From NCBI RefSeq assembly GCF_009789535.1, contig NZ_WSUT01000005.1, positions 3,289,609-3,353,608 of the forward strand: a DNA stretch of 64,000 bases, given 5' to 3'. This stretch comes from Sphingomonas carotinifaciens. GTDB lineage: Bacteria > Pseudomonadota > Alphaproteobacteria > Sphingomonadales > Sphingomonadaceae. Both the position numbers and the translations under genes were made by a program. Shown piece after piece: positions 51,793 through 59,638 of this stretch. Numbering within the stretch: the first letter of the stretch is position 1; the number at the start of each line of letters is the position of its first letter. The notes beneath the pieces are model-generated. The model ran no database searches, was not told the origin of the DNA, and worked only from the letters and a program-made list of their open reading frames with translations.

Positions 51793-54708
51793 TCACTTCT
51801 TCGGCACCACCTTCAACGTCCAGTCCCGCTCCGGCCGCAGATATTTCACCGCAACCGCCTGCAACTGCGCCGGATCGATCGATACGAAATCCTGCGCCAG
51901 CTGCTGCGTCGCCTCCACCCGCTTGGGATCGAACGAGGCGCCGCCCAGCTGCTGCAACCAGAACTGGTTGCCGGAGGATGCGCGCAGGATGAACTGCCCC
52001 ATCGGCCGCTTGATGCGCTGCAACTCGTCCGCCCCGATCGGGTTCGCCACCAGGTCGGCGGCGATCTCGCGCGCCAGGGTGAAGAAGAAGTCCACCTTGT
52101 CCGGCGCCACCTGCCCGATCGCGATCATCCGCCCGCCGCCCGACAGGCCGATGGGCCACTGGCTCGCCACCTGCGGCGTATAGCTCGCCCCCGCCTCGGA
52201 GCGCAGCCGGTCGAACAGCCGGTCGGAGAACACCTGCGCCAGCACGTCGAGCCGCGTCCGGTCGCGCCAGTCAGCACTCCCGCCCCCGGTCGGCCACGCG
52301 ATCACCGCCGCCGCCTGGTCCGCCGCTCCGTCATGCGTCCTGACGACGGGCGCCGCGACATGCGCCGGAAACCGGATCGCCGGCGCCGCCCCGGTCGCCG
52401 CCGGACGCGGCTTCAGCGCGCCGAACGTCCGGCCTACCGCCGCGATCGCCTCGTCCGCCTTCACATCGCCGAACACCGACACCTCGATCGGGCCGGAGGC
52501 GAGCAGCGGCGCCCACAGCGCCTTGAACGCGGCGGGCGTCGTTCCCGCCACCACCTCGGGCGTGGGCGTTCCCCAGCGCGGATCGCCGTCGTGCAGCAAC
52601 CGCTCCAGATCGCGGCTGATCACCCCGTCGGGCGAGGCGCTGAACCCGGCATAGGCCGCGCGCACCACGGCCTTGGCGCGGGTCAGGGGTGCCGGGTCCC
52701 AGGCGGGTGCCGCCAGCTTGGCCGCCATCAGTTGCAGATTGTCGGCATAATCGCTCGGCGAGGTGATCGCCCCCAGTGCGAACGCATCATTCTCGATGCC
52801 GAAGTCCAGCCCCAGCCGGCGCCCGGCGCTCAACTGGTCCAGGTCGCCCTGGTCCAGCTTGCCGATGCCGCCCGCCATCAACGCCAGGTCCGCCGCCCAG
52901 ATCGGGCTCTCGCGGTTCGCGGGCAGCGCGTTATAACCCTGCCCGAACCGGGCACGCAGATAAACGCGCCCCGTTTCCGACGCGTTGGGGAACAGCAGCA
53001 GGCGCACGCCATTGGCGAACACCACCTGTTCCATGTCCAGCGCCGGGATCGCCTGGCGCGAGACGACCTTGCCCGGCGTTCCCAGCCTGGGCAGTTGCGC
53101 AAAGGTGACGTTGGCCTGTTGCCGCCGCTTGCCCGCCAGCGCGGACACGTCCGCCTTCAACGCCGCCGCCAGCTTCGTCGCGACACCCGGGTCGGGGCTG
53201 CGCGTGTTGACCAGCGCCCGCGTGGCATCCCCCTGGAAGATCTTGCGGGTGGAGGCGAGCAGCGTCTCCGGCGTGAACATCTTCTTGGCAATCGCGTCCT
53301 TCAGGATCGCATAGGACGTCTCCGGCCCCGTCACCGTTTCGCGGATGTCGAGCGCCTCGACCATGTCATCGGCCTGCCGCGCGCCGGCCTCCACCCGCGC
53401 TGTCTCCACCTGGGTGCGCATGATGGTGTCGAAATCGGTCAGTTCGCGGTCGACCTCGGCCTGCCCCGGCGCGGTCGCCATCGCATCGGCGATCACCGCG
53501 CGCACGTCCTTCAGCGCCGCCTCCCAGTCGTCGCCCACCGGCACGATGTTCACCGCGGTCAGGTTCGCCGATCGCGACACGTCGTCCAGGCTGACCCCCG
53601 CCTGCAGGAAGCTGCCCCCGGCCCGCGCGCGCGTCTCCAGCCGCCGGCTAATCAGCCGCGTCGCCAGCATGTCGACCAGCCGCTTCTGGTTGAAGATGAT
53701 CGTGTCGTCCTGATACCGCCATGGCCGCATCACGCCCATCACCACCACCGGCGGCAGGCCGGGCTCCGCGATCGATGCCGATGGCGGCTGATCCGCCTGT
53801 GGCGTGCCGAAATCGGGGTCCACCGGCTTCTCGCCCACCCCCTTCCAGTCGGCGAAATTCTTGGCGATCAGCCGCGCGAACACCGCCGGGTCCATGTCGC
53901 CGGAGATGATGACCACCGCCCGCTCGGGCCGATACCAGCGGTCGTGGAACGCGCGCACGCTGGCCGCGGTCGCCGCCTGCAACGTCTCCACCTGCCCAAT
54001 CGGCGAGCGCTGGCTGAGCGGTTGCCCGGCAAAGAAGGTTTCGCGCAGCTTGTCGGACCAGCGTACCTGCGGCCCCGGCTGTTCGCGCCGCTCGGCCAGC
54101 ACCACCGGGCGTTCCGCGGCCAGCGCCGCGTCGGTCAGCGCAGGCTTTTCCATCATGCCCGACAGGATCTTCAGGCTTTCGTCCAGCCCCGCCTCGGTCG
54201 CGCCCGGCAGGTCCAGCTTGTAGACGGTCTGGGTGGGCGTGGTCGACGCATTCGAATCCGATCCGAACGTCGCGCCGAACCGCTGCCAGATGCGCTTGGC
54301 CTCGCCATCGGGCACATATTCCGATCCGCGAAAGCTCAGATGCTCGATGAAGTGCGCGAAACCGCGTTCCGAATCCCGCTCGTTCAACGACCCGGCATCG
54401 ATCCGCACCCGAACCGCCACCTGCCCCGGCGGCACTCCGTTCTTGCGCACCGCATAGCGCAGGCCGTTGGGCAGCGTGCCGAAGGCCCAGGCCTTGTCCT
54501 GCGGCAGGTCCGACCCCTTGTAGAGCCAGGGGGTCTGGTCGACGCCGGGGATCGGCGGCACCGCGGCGGGTGCCGGTTGCTGCACCGGCGCGACGGGGGC
54601 GGCCTGCGGGGCCGGTGCCTGCTGCCCGGACACCGGCGCCAGGCCGGCCAGTCCCAGCCCGAGGAAGAGAAGGACGGGAGCGCGATATGCGCGCGAAGGA
54701 AACGCCAT
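51793..54708 (-). CDS. Secreted M16 (insulinase-like) zinc peptidase
   Basis: 971-aa periplasmic two-domain M16 peptidase. A Sec signal (about 1-29) is followed by a Pro/Ala/Gln-rich linker (30-55). The inverted zinc motif is HFIEH in GFAHFIEHLSFRGS, preceded by SLNERDSERGFAH; the third zinc ligand Glu lies about 75 residues later in ERPVVLAERREQ. The second M16 half (about 540-960) keeps fold segments such as LRARFGQGYNALP but lacks the zinc motif, as in pitrilysins. ATG 54708 gives a standard signal peptide. Substrate unknown, likely peptides in the periplasm. It diverges from the hydroxylase gene. Confidence 0.92.
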   Translation of the reverse strand: MAFPSRAYRAPVLLFLGLGLAGLAPVSGQQAPAPQAAPVAPVQQPAPAAVPPIPGVDQTPWLYKGSDLPQDKAWAFGTLPNGLRYAVRKNGVPPGQVAVRVRIDAGSLNERDSERGFAHFIEHLSFRGSEYVPDGEAKRIWQRFGATFGSDSNASTTPTQTVYKLDLPGATEAGLDESLKILSGMMEKPALTDAALAAERPVVLAERREQPGPQVRWSDKLRETFFAGQPLSQRSPIGQVETLQAATAASVRAFHDRWYRPERAVVIISGDMDPAVFARLIAKNFADWKGVGEKPVDPDFGTPQADQPPSASIAEPGLPPVVVMGVMRPWRYQDDTIIFNQKRLVDMLATRLISRRLETRARAGGSFLQAGVSLDDVSRSANLTAVNIVPVGDDWEAALKDVRAVIADAMATAPGQAEVDRELTDFDTIMRTQVETARVEAGARQADDMVEALDIRETVTGPETSYAILKDAIAKKMFTPETLLASTRKIFQGDATRALVNTRSPDPGVATKLAAALKADVSALAGKRRQQANVTFAQLPRLGTPGKVVSRQAIPALDMEQVVFANGVRLLLFPNASETGRVYLRARFGQGYNALPANRESPIWAADLALMAGGIGKLDQGDLDQLSAGRRLGLDFGIENDAFALGAITSPSDYADNLQLMAAKLAAPAWDPAPLTRAKAVVRAAYAGFSASPDGVISRDLERLLHDGDPRWGTPTPEVVAGTTPAAFKALWAPLLASGPIEVSVFGDVKADEAIAAVGRTFGALKPRPAATGAAPAIRFPAHVAAPVVRTHDGAADQAAAVIAWPTGGGSADWRDRTRLDVLAQVFSDRLFDRLRSEAGASYTPQVASQWPIGLSGGGRMIAIGQVAPDKVDFFFTLAREIAADLVANPIGADELQRIKRPMGQFILRASSGNQFWLQQLGGASFDPKRVEATQQLAQDFVSIDPAQLQAVAVKYLRPERDWTLKVVPKK

Positions 54709-54847
54709 AGGCACCACCCTGTACCCGCTCGCGGCCCCCTCCGCCAGCCACGCCCGCCGCATCCTTGCCCGATCCCGCCATCATTTCGACCCATAGCGCG
54801 ACTAGAGCGCCGATACTGGCCGGCCACGGCACGGCAACAACAGACAA

Positions 54848-55723
54848 GTGGTTGATCCGATGGGCGTTGAGGTAAAAGTTGGACAGGACCGTCTTTTATG
54901 GCGGAACGCGGACGACGCACCCCGTGGCCGCGCCGTCACCCCCGATCTCGGCTCGATCTCGGGCGCGCCGCAACCCGGTGCCCCGATGCAGGCCGAACGC
55001 GGCCGCCCCTTCATCATCCGCTTCGGCAAGCAGATCCGCGGCGTGTTCGACCGGCTGATCGGCTCGTCCTCGCTCGTCTCGAACGACCCCGTCCTCGACA
55101 CCCGCGACTTCGCCTGGACCGCCGCCCTGCGCGACAACTGGCAGGCGATCCGTGACGAGGCGGTCTCCGTCGCGCTCCAGGGGCAGGCCAGCCCCAGCCT
55201 CGCCACCATCTCGCCCGACCACCGCTCGATCGCGGAGGTGAACAAGTGGCGCTCCTTCTTCCTGTGGGGCTACAGCTATCCGATTGCGGACAATCTTGCG
55301 CGTTGCCCGCGTACCGCCCAGGTCGTCGCCTCCATCCCCGGCCTCAACTCCGCCTTCTTCTCGATCCTCGCGCCCGGCACCCACATCCCCGATCACCGCG
55401 GCGTCACCAAGGGGCTGATCACCTGTCATCTCGGCCTGATCGTGCCGCGCGACGGCGATGTGCGGATGCGCGTCCACGACCGCATCGTCCGCTGGGCGGA
55501 GGGCGAGACGCTGGTCTTCGACGATACCTACCAGCATGAGGTCTGGAACGAGACGAACGGCACCCGCGTCGTCCTCCTCATCCAGTTCGAACGCCCCCTG
55601 CGCCAGCCGGGCAAATGGTTCGCCGACCTGTTCATGGGCTTCGTCCGCCGCTCCGCCTTCGTCCAGGAAGCGCGCACCAACATCGACACCTGGAACGCCG
55701 CCGTGAAACAGATGGACGTGTGA
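54848..55723 (+). CDS. Aspartyl/asparaginyl beta-hydroxylase-like dioxygenase
   Basis: 291-aa Fe(II)/2-oxoglutarate dioxygenase-like protein. The core is LAPGTHIPDHRGVTKGLITCHLGLIVP (iron His and Asp region, about 175-200) and FDDTYQHEVWNETNGTRVVLLIQFERP (second His and the 2-oxoglutarate Arg). Related to LpxO, which hydroxylates lipid A acyl chains, and to Asp/Asn hydroxylases; sphingomonads carry glycosphingolipids in place of most lipid A, so the substrate is open. GTG 54848 or ATG 54860 is the start. Followed by a hairpin at 55731. Confidence 0.82.
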   Translation: MVDPMGVEVKVGQDRLLWRNADDAPRGRAVTPDLGSISGAPQPGAPMQAERGRPFIIRFGKQIRGVFDRLIGSSSLVSNDPVLDTRDFAWTAALRDNWQAIRDEAVSVALQGQASPSLATISPDHRSIAEVNKWRSFFLWGYSYPIADNLARCPRTAQVVASIPGLNSAFFSILAPGTHIPDHRGVTKGLITCHLGLIVPRDGDVRMRVHDRIVRWAEGETLVFDDTYQHEVWNETNGTRVVLLIQFERPLRQPGKWFADLFMGFVRRSAFVQEARTNIDTWNAAVKQMDV

Positions 55724-55730
55724 CCTTTCA

Positions 55731-55753
55731 CCCTCTCCCCCACGGGGAGAGGG
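55731..55753. terminator. Hairpin after the hydroxylase gene
   Basis: CCCTCTCCCC-CAC-GGGGAGAGGG is a perfect 10-bp stem with 3-nt loop, starting 8 bp after the stop codon. No T tract follows; it belongs to the same repeat family as the spacers at 19.7 and 51.6 kb. Confidence 0.6.
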
Positions 55754-55841
55754 CATATTGCCTCCCCGACTTAACCCCCGGAAACGATCCCTTTCCCCCA
55801 ACCCGCTTGATCCCCGCCCCGCGCCGCGCCACATGCTCCCC

Positions 55842-56414
55842 ATGCTGATCGAAACCGAAGCCACGCCGAACCCCGCGACGCTGAAGTTCCTGCCCGGCCG
55901 GGCGGTGATGGACGCCGGCACCCGCGATTTCGCCACTCCCGAAGAGGCCACCGCCAGCCCGCTGGCCGAGGCGATCTTCGACCTGGGCGACGTCACCGGC
56001 GTCTTTTTCGGCCGCGACTTCGTCTCGGTGACGATCGCGCCCGGCATCAACTGGGCGGACGTGAAGCCCGACGTTCTCGGCATCCTGCTCGACCATTTCT
56101 CCGCCAACATGCCGCTCTTCCGCCAGGGCAGCGCCGACTTCGCCGTGCCCGTCGAGGAAGAAAGCTTTGCCGACGATCCCGCCGATGCCGACATCGTCGC
56201 CCAGATCCGCGAGTTGATCGAAACCCGCGTCCGCCCGGCGGTGGCAAATGACGGTGGCGACATCGTCTATCGCGGCTTCGACAAGGGCAAGGTGTACCTG
56301 CGGATGCAGGGCGCCTGCGCCGGCTGCCCGTCCTCGTCCGCCACGCTCAAGAACGGCATCGAGCAGTTGCTGCGCCACTATGTTCCCGAAGTCACCGAAG
56401 TGAGGGCCGTCTGA
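55842..56414 (+). CDS. Nfu-type Fe-S scaffold/carrier protein
   Basis: 190-aa Nfu protein. The N-terminal domain (about 1-90) is the Nfu_N fold beginning MLIETEATPNPATLKFLPG, and the C-terminal domain (about 105-190) is NifU-like with Cys159-x-x-Cys162 in QGACAGCPSSS, which binds a [4Fe-4S] cluster in a dimer. It delivers clusters to client enzymes. ATG 55842 opens the conserved domain; ATG 55833 is an alternative. The next gene starts within its stop codon. Confidence 0.94.
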   Translation: MLIETEATPNPATLKFLPGRAVMDAGTRDFATPEEATASPLAEAIFDLGDVTGVFFGRDFVSVTIAPGINWADVKPDVLGILLDHFSANMPLFRQGSADFAVPVEEESFADDPADADIVAQIRELIETRVRPAVANDGGDIVYRGFDKGKVYLRMQGACAGCPSSSATLKNGIEQLLRHYVPEVTEVRAV

Positions 56415-57004
56415 TGCAGCCGCTCGACGACGCCGCGCTCGACCGGCTGTTCCGCGAAGCCCGCACCTTCAATCATTATCTCGATACGCCCGTCGAAACC
56501 TCGGCGCTGCACGCGATCTGGGACCTGATGAAGTTCGGCCCCACCTCCGCCAACCAGCTTCCCGCCCGCCTCGTCTGGTGCACCAGCCAGGAGGCCAAGG
56601 ACCGGCTCGCCGCCTGCGCCAGCGACTCGAACGCGGCCAAGATCCGCAAGGCTCCCGTCGCGGTCGTCATCGGCATGGACGTGAACTTCCACGAACACCT
56701 GCCCGATCTTTATCCGCATGTGAACGCAAAAAGCTGGTTCGACGGCAATGCCGAACTGCGCGAGGCGTCCGCCTTCCGCAACAGCTCGCTTCAGGCCGGC
56801 TATTTCATCCTGGCCGCCCGCGCGCTGGGGCTGGATACCGGTCCGATGTCGGGCTTCGACGCCGGACAGGTCGATCTCGCCTTCTTCGCGGATCAGCCCG
56901 GCGTGCGTACCAACCTGATCTCGACGCTCGGTTACGGCGATCGCTCGACGCTCCACCCCCGCAACCCGCGGCCGGACTTCGACCGCTTCAACCGCATCGC
57001 CTGA
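56414..57004 (+). CDS. Nitroreductase-family protein, RutE / malonic semialdehyde reductase-like
   Basis: 196-aa FMN-dependent nitroreductase-fold enzyme. The core FGPTSANQLPARLVW, SFRNSSLQ-like (SAFRNSSLQAGYFILAARALGLDTGPMSGFD) and LISTLGYGD segments are those of the RutE/HadB group, which reduces malonic semialdehyde to 3-hydroxypropionate in pyrimidine breakdown. No other rut gene is in the window, so substrate is not certain. Its ATG shares one base with the nfu stop (TGATG). Confidence 0.88.
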   Translation: MQPLDDAALDRLFREARTFNHYLDTPVETSALHAIWDLMKFGPTSANQLPARLVWCTSQEAKDRLAACASDSNAAKIRKAPVAVVIGMDVNFHEHLPDLYPHVNAKSWFDGNAELREASAFRNSSLQAGYFILAARALGLDTGPMSGFDAGQVDLAFFADQPGVRTNLISTLGYGDRSTLHPRNPRPDFDRFNRIA

Positions 57005-57008
57005 TCCC

Positions 57009-57647
57009 TTGCGCACGCTCGTCATCGAGACCGCCACCGCCGCCTGCTCGGTCGCGCTGATCGAGGACGGGCGGGTGATCGACCATGCGCATGACGTGGT
57101 CGGCCGCGGTCATGCCGAAAAGCTGGTGCCGATGATCGCCGCGCTGGATGGCGGCGGCCGGGCGGATCGCATCCTGGTGGATTGCGGCCCGGGCAGCTTT
57201 ACCGGCATCCGCGTCGGGCTCGCCGCCGCGCGCGGCCTCGCCTTTGGCTGGCAGGTGCCGGTCGCGGGCTTTCAGTCGCTCGCGCTCGTTGCCGCCGCCG
57301 CCCTGGCCGCGCACGATCTGGCGGAGGTGTGCGTCGTGCTGGAGGGCGGGCATGGCGAGGTGTTCGTGCAACCCTTCGCCGCCGATCTCACGCCGCTCGC
57401 CCCCGCCGCCTCGCGCAAGTCCGATGCCGCGCTCGCCGACCTCGGCGGCCGCACCGCGGTCGGCAACGGCGTCCACCGGCTGACCGCGCTCGCCCCCGAC
57501 CTGCCCGTGATCGAGGCGCTGCCCGACGCCGCGGAGGCGCATCGCCTGCCTCCCGCCCAGGCCGATCTGCCGCCGCGGCCGATCTATGGCCGGGCGCCCG
57601 ATGCGAAGCCCCCCACGCCCAGGACCGCGCTCGGGGTCGCTGCGTGA
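57009..57647 (+). CDS. tsaB: tRNA t6A modification protein TsaB
   Basis: 212-aa partner of TsaD in making N6-threonylcarbamoyladenosine in tRNAs that read ANN codons. Start is TTG 57009, 4 bp after the previous stop, giving MRTLVIETATAACSVAL; GPGSFTGIRVGLAAARGLAFG is the diagnostic ASKHA motif. The C-terminal part is shorter and less conserved. It is followed, with a TGATG overlap, by rimI. Confidence 0.93.
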   Translation: MRTLVIETATAACSVALIEDGRVIDHAHDVVGRGHAEKLVPMIAALDGGGRADRILVDCGPGSFTGIRVGLAAARGLAFGWQVPVAGFQSLALVAAAALAAHDLAEVCVVLEGGHGEVFVQPFAADLTPLAPAASRKSDAALADLGGRTAVGNGVHRLTALAPDLPVIEALPDAAEAHRLPPAQADLPPRPIYGRAPDAKPPTPRTALGVAA

Positions 57648-58117
57648 TGGCGACGCGCAGCCTCACGCTGCGCACCGGCGATGCGCGCGACGTGGGCGTG
57701 ATGGATGCGCTGATGGCCGCCGCGTTCGAGGCCCGCTGGGGCGAGGCATGGACCCGGTCGCAGGCGATGGGCGTGCTGGCGATGCCCGGCATCCACCTGG
57801 TCTTCGCGCTGGTCGACGACATTCCCGCCGGCTTCGCCCTCACCCGCGCCGTGCTGGACGAGGCCGAGCTGCTGCTGCTGGCCGTCACGCCGGCGCATCG
57901 CCGCGCCGGCGTCGGCACCGCGCTGATGCAGGGTGTGCTGACCGACTGCGCCGCGCGCGGCGTGACCCACCTCCACCTCGAAGTGCGCGAGAACAATCCC
58001 GCCATCGCCTTTTACCAGCGTCACGGCTTCACGCGTCAGGGCATTCGCCGCGGCTATTACCGGGGCCATGACGGCGTGGCTTATGATGCGCATACCTACG
58101 CGCGGGTGGTGGGATAG
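57647..58117 (+). CDS. rimI: Ribosomal protein N-acetyltransferase RimI-like
   Basis: 156-aa GNAT acetyltransferase that modifies the N-terminal alanine of ribosomal protein S18. The acetyl-CoA loop is RRAGVGTALM (about 83-92), followed by LHLEVRENNPAIAFYQRHGF, the RimI signature. TsaB-RimI pairing is common in proteobacteria. ATG overlaps the tsaB stop. The gene ends 119 bp before fur. Confidence 0.92.
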   Translation: MATRSLTLRTGDARDVGVMDALMAAAFEARWGEAWTRSQAMGVLAMPGIHLVFALVDDIPAGFALTRAVLDEAELLLLAVTPAHRRAGVGTALMQGVLTDCAARGVTHLHLEVRENNPAIAFYQRHGFTRQGIRRGYYRGHDGVAYDAHTYARVVG

Positions 58118-58161
58118 CTTCGGAAGCCCCCCGGGAGGGTAGAGGGCAGAAAGTCCCACTT

Positions 58162-58189
58162 ATTGCGAATCGCTATCCTCTTTTCGCAA
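58162..58189. promoter_or_regulatory. Candidate Fur-type operator upstream of fur
   Basis: The stretch ATTGCGAATCGCTATCC at 58162-58178 fits the A/T-rich 7-1-7 inverted pattern of Fur boxes around GCGA-A-TCGC. It is extended by a perfect 7-bp inverted repeat, TTGCGAA (58163-58169) and TTCGCAA (58183-58189). It lies 48-75 bp before the fur start, suggesting autoregulation. Confidence 0.55.
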
Positions 58190-58236
58190 AAACGCTTTGG
58201 GCCTATATGATGGTGCGTCCCAAGGAGTAGTGAAGC

Positions 58237-58671
58237 ATGGCCCGCAAAATCGATCTGGAAGCGCTCTGCGCGCAAAAGGGGCTGCGCATCACCGAGCAGC
58301 GGCGCGTCATCGCGCGCGTGCTGTCCGAGGCCGAGGATCACCCCGATGTCGAAAAGGTCTATGAGCGTGCCGCCGCGATCGACCCCGGCATCTCGATCGC
58401 CACCGTCTATCGCACCGTGCGCCTGTTCGAAGAGGCCGGCATCCTCGACCGCCACGATTTCGGCGACGGTCGCGCCCGCTACGAGCCTTCGCCCGAGGCG
58501 CATCACGACCATCTGATCGATGTCGAGACCGGCCGCGTCATCGAATTCGTCGATCCCGAACTCGAACAGCTGCAAAAGGCGATCGCCGAGAAGCTCGGCT
58601 TCCGCCTCGTCGATCACCGCATGGAACTCTACGGCGTCAGCCTCGATCGCCAGCCGAAGCCGGATCGTTGA
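58237..58671 (+). CDS. fur: Fur-family metal-responsive regulator (Fur/Mur)
   Basis: 144-aa metalloregulator. The DNA-binding domain has RITEQRRVIARVL and SIATVYRTVRLFEEAGIL; the metal site is in the AHHDHLI segment (residues about 87-93), with Glu ligands in the RVIEFVDPELE segment. The second Cys-x-x-Cys zinc site found in many Fur proteins is absent; alphaproteobacterial Fur often acts as a manganese regulator (Mur), so the metal is uncertain. GGAG lies about 10 bp before ATG 58237. Its stop overlaps the TTG of the acyltransferase gene. Confidence 0.93.
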   Translation: MARKIDLEALCAQKGLRITEQRRVIARVLSEAEDHPDVEKVYERAAAIDPGISIATVYRTVRLFEEAGILDRHDFGDGRARYEPSPEAHHDHLIDVETGRVIEFVDPELEQLQKAIAEKLGFRLVDHRMELYGVSLDRQPKPDR

Positions 58672-59420
58672 AGCAGGGCCGGCTGGCGATCCGGGTCGCC
58701 GGCCTTTCCGCCAGTCTTGCCGGCGCGCTGGCCCTTCACGGCGCCTGGCGCAGCGGGCGGCGCGCCTCGCCCTGGCCGCGGCGGTTTCTGGCCCGCGTCG
58801 CGCGCATCGCCGGCGCGCGGGCCCGCATCGTCGGCCAGCCGCTGACCCGCGACGTGATGTTCGTCGCCAATCATCAGAGCTGGCTCGACATTCCCCTGCT
58901 CGCCGGCGCCACCGGCACCAGCTTCGTCGCGAAGGCCGAACTCGCCCGCACGCCGCTGGTCGGCTGGCTGTGCGGCCTCAACCGGACCCTGTTCATCGAG
59001 CGCGCCGACCGTCTCGGCATTGCGGACCAGGTGCAGGCGATCCGCGACGCCCTCGCCCGCGGCCAGCCGCTGGCCATCTTTCCCGAAGGCACCACCGGCG
59101 ACGGCCGGGCATTGCTCCCCTTCAAGCCCGCCCTCTTCGCCGCCCTCGACCCCGCCCCGCCCGGCATCCGCGTCCAGCCCGTGCGCATCGACTATGGCCC
59201 GGCCATGGCCGATCTCGCCTGGCCCGATGGCGAACATGGCCAGACGAACGCCGCCCGCGTCCTTCGCCGCCCCGGCCGCTTCACGGCAACCCTCACCTTC
59301 TGCCCCCCCTTCGACCCCGCCGACCACCCCGGCCGCAAAGCCATCGCCGCCGCGGCCCGCCGCCGGATCGCGGATGCCGCCCCAAGGGATTGCGACACCC
59401 CCCAGCCCCGTTCGTGCTGA
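58668..59420 (+). CDS. 1-acyl-glycerol-3-phosphate acyltransferase-like (PlsC family)
   Basis: 250-aa membrane-associated acyltransferase that makes phosphatidate or a related lipid. The H(x4)D motif is NHQSWLD (about 68-74) and motif III is FPEGTTGDG. A hydrophobic N-terminal helix (about 8-28) anchors it. The start is TTG 58668, sharing TTGA with the fur stop. The last codons (PQPRSC) are encoded by the interspersed repeat that begins at about 59406. Confidence 0.88.
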   Translation: MKQGRLAIRVAGLSASLAGALALHGAWRSGRRASPWPRRFLARVARIAGARARIVGQPLTRDVMFVANHQSWLDIPLLAGATGTSFVAKAELARTPLVGWLCGLNRTLFIERADRLGIADQVQAIRDALARGQPLAIFPEGTTGDGRALLPFKPALFAALDPAPPGIRVQPVRIDYGPAMADLAWPDGEHGQTNAARVLRRPGRFTATLTFCPPFDPADHPGRKAIAAAARRRIADAAPRDCDTPQPRSC

Positions 59421-59436
59421 GCGAAGTCGAAGCACA
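59406..59436. repeat. Interspersed short repeat (CCCGTTCGTGCTGAGC type)
   Basis: CCCCGTTCGTGCTGAGC then GAAGTCGAAGCAC: a palindromic repeat (GTGCT...AGCAC ends pairing; TTCGTGCTGAG / GAAGTCGAAGCAC) that I recognise as widespread in sphingomonad intergenic DNA. Here it covers the stop codon of the acyltransferase gene. The outer GTTCGTG sequence also resembles the arm ends of the 8.2-9.0 kb array. Confidence 0.65.
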
Positions 59437-59552
59437 GCCACCGCCGCCTGATAACGACGCTGTCCTACAACCCCCGATTCTGCTACATCGCAGCCATGGG
59501 ACAGTCCCTCCCCGCTTGCGCCTTCATCCAACCGCACGATTGCAAAAAAGGT

Positions 59553-59587
59553 AAGTGGACACGGACGGGGGGACGTAGTGTCCACTT
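59553..59587. promoter_or_regulatory. Perfect 10-bp inverted repeat before miaB
   Basis: AAGTGGACAC (59553-59562) and GTGTCCACTT (59578-59587) are exact reverse complements, 15 bp apart, ending 51 bp before the miaB start. It may be an operator or a leader hairpin. The rest of the 218-bp spacer (59421-59638) shows only the repeat at 59406-59436. Confidence 0.5.
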
Positions 59588-59638
59588 CCGCGCGCCGCCC
59601 CTCCCGCCGGCCGCGCGACTCTGCTATGGGCCCCGCCC

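Noticed and set aside
52333..54855. 840-codon plus-strand open frame opposite the M16 peptidase
   Set aside because: Arg-rich shadow composition and no motif, whereas the minus strand carries a complete zinc peptidase.
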